DNA from: an uncultured Alphaproteobacteria bacterium
GTDB lineage: Bacteria > Pseudomonadota > Alphaproteobacteria > HIMB59 > GCA-002718135
Reading direction: 5' to 3'
Assembly: GCA_902574475.1 (NCBI GenBank)
Contig: CACGNZ010000004.1
Location: 16,739-80,738 of the forward strand
Length of the DNA: 64,000 bases
Within the stretch, counting starts at the first letter, position 1. Every line of letters starts with the position of its first letter. Below, one piece after another: positions 63,906 to 64,000 of this stretch. Both the position numbers and the translations under genes were made by a program. Below the pieces are notes generated by a model. It saw nothing but the letters and a program-made list of their open reading frames with translations. It had not been told where the DNA came from and ran no database searches.

Positions 63906-63929
63906 GCCGCCGATTATGCGGCCTTTTTA
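63906..63929. terminator. Short hairpin (bidirectional) terminator, GCCGC-7 nt-GCGGC followed by CTTTTT on + strand
   Basis: Perfect 5-bp G+C stem with T-run immediately after pepP stop; overlaps the end of a convergent - strand CDS. Confidence 0.75.
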
Positions 63930-64000
63930 TTAATATCAAATTCAGTTCTTAGGAGATGTTTGTCTAATTCAATTTTCCATTCCTTACCGTATTCAGATTT
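63914..64000 (-). CDS. C-terminal end of a - strand CDS, truncated by window edge, product unknown
   Basis: Reverse-strand frame reads KSEYGKEWKIELDKHLLRTEFDINKKAA* with no interruption to the window edge. Confidence 0.6.
   Translation of the reverse strand, partial: KSEYGKEWKIELDKHLLRTEFDINKKAA

Overview
AT-rich, densely packed 64 kb window of chromosomal DNA, most likely from a streamlined marine alphaproteobacterium (Pelagibacterales/HIMB59-like; inferred from gene content, synteny and base composition, not searched). About 62 coding regions were assigned. The backbone is housekeeping: chvG-like kinase-ahcY-metK-tsaE-amgK-murU-trxA; folC-accD-trpABF-pyrF-ihfB-rpsA-cmk-aroA-lptBAC-kdsD-rnd; gltDB; infC-rpmI-rplT-pheST-lepA; yej-type peptide transporter; hisN-like phosphatase/cycM/kdsB/pheA; SRP RNA-dnaX-ybaB-recR-def-fmt-truA; PLP dehydratase and pepP. 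Two accessory blocks carry cell-surface glycan genes: about 27.2-30.3 kb and about 36.9-46.7 kb. RNA genes are tRNA-Ser(GGA) and a small 4.5S SRP RNA. The most notable observations are: (i) a degenerate 3' three-quarter copy of tRNA-Ser about 1.2 kb downstream of the intact gene, bracketing a single SGNH-hydrolase gene, with a second SGNH gene after the remnant; (ii) an unusually GC-rich bulged hairpin between infC and rpmI, a candidate L20-type autoregulatory leader; (iii) coordinated absence of PTS-Ntr/rpoN and addAB genes from their usual alphaproteobacterial neighbourhoods; (iv) repeated palindromic stop-codon sharing between convergent genes. No CRISPR array, IS element or prophage was recognised, and I did not find a clearly new multi-gene defence-like system.
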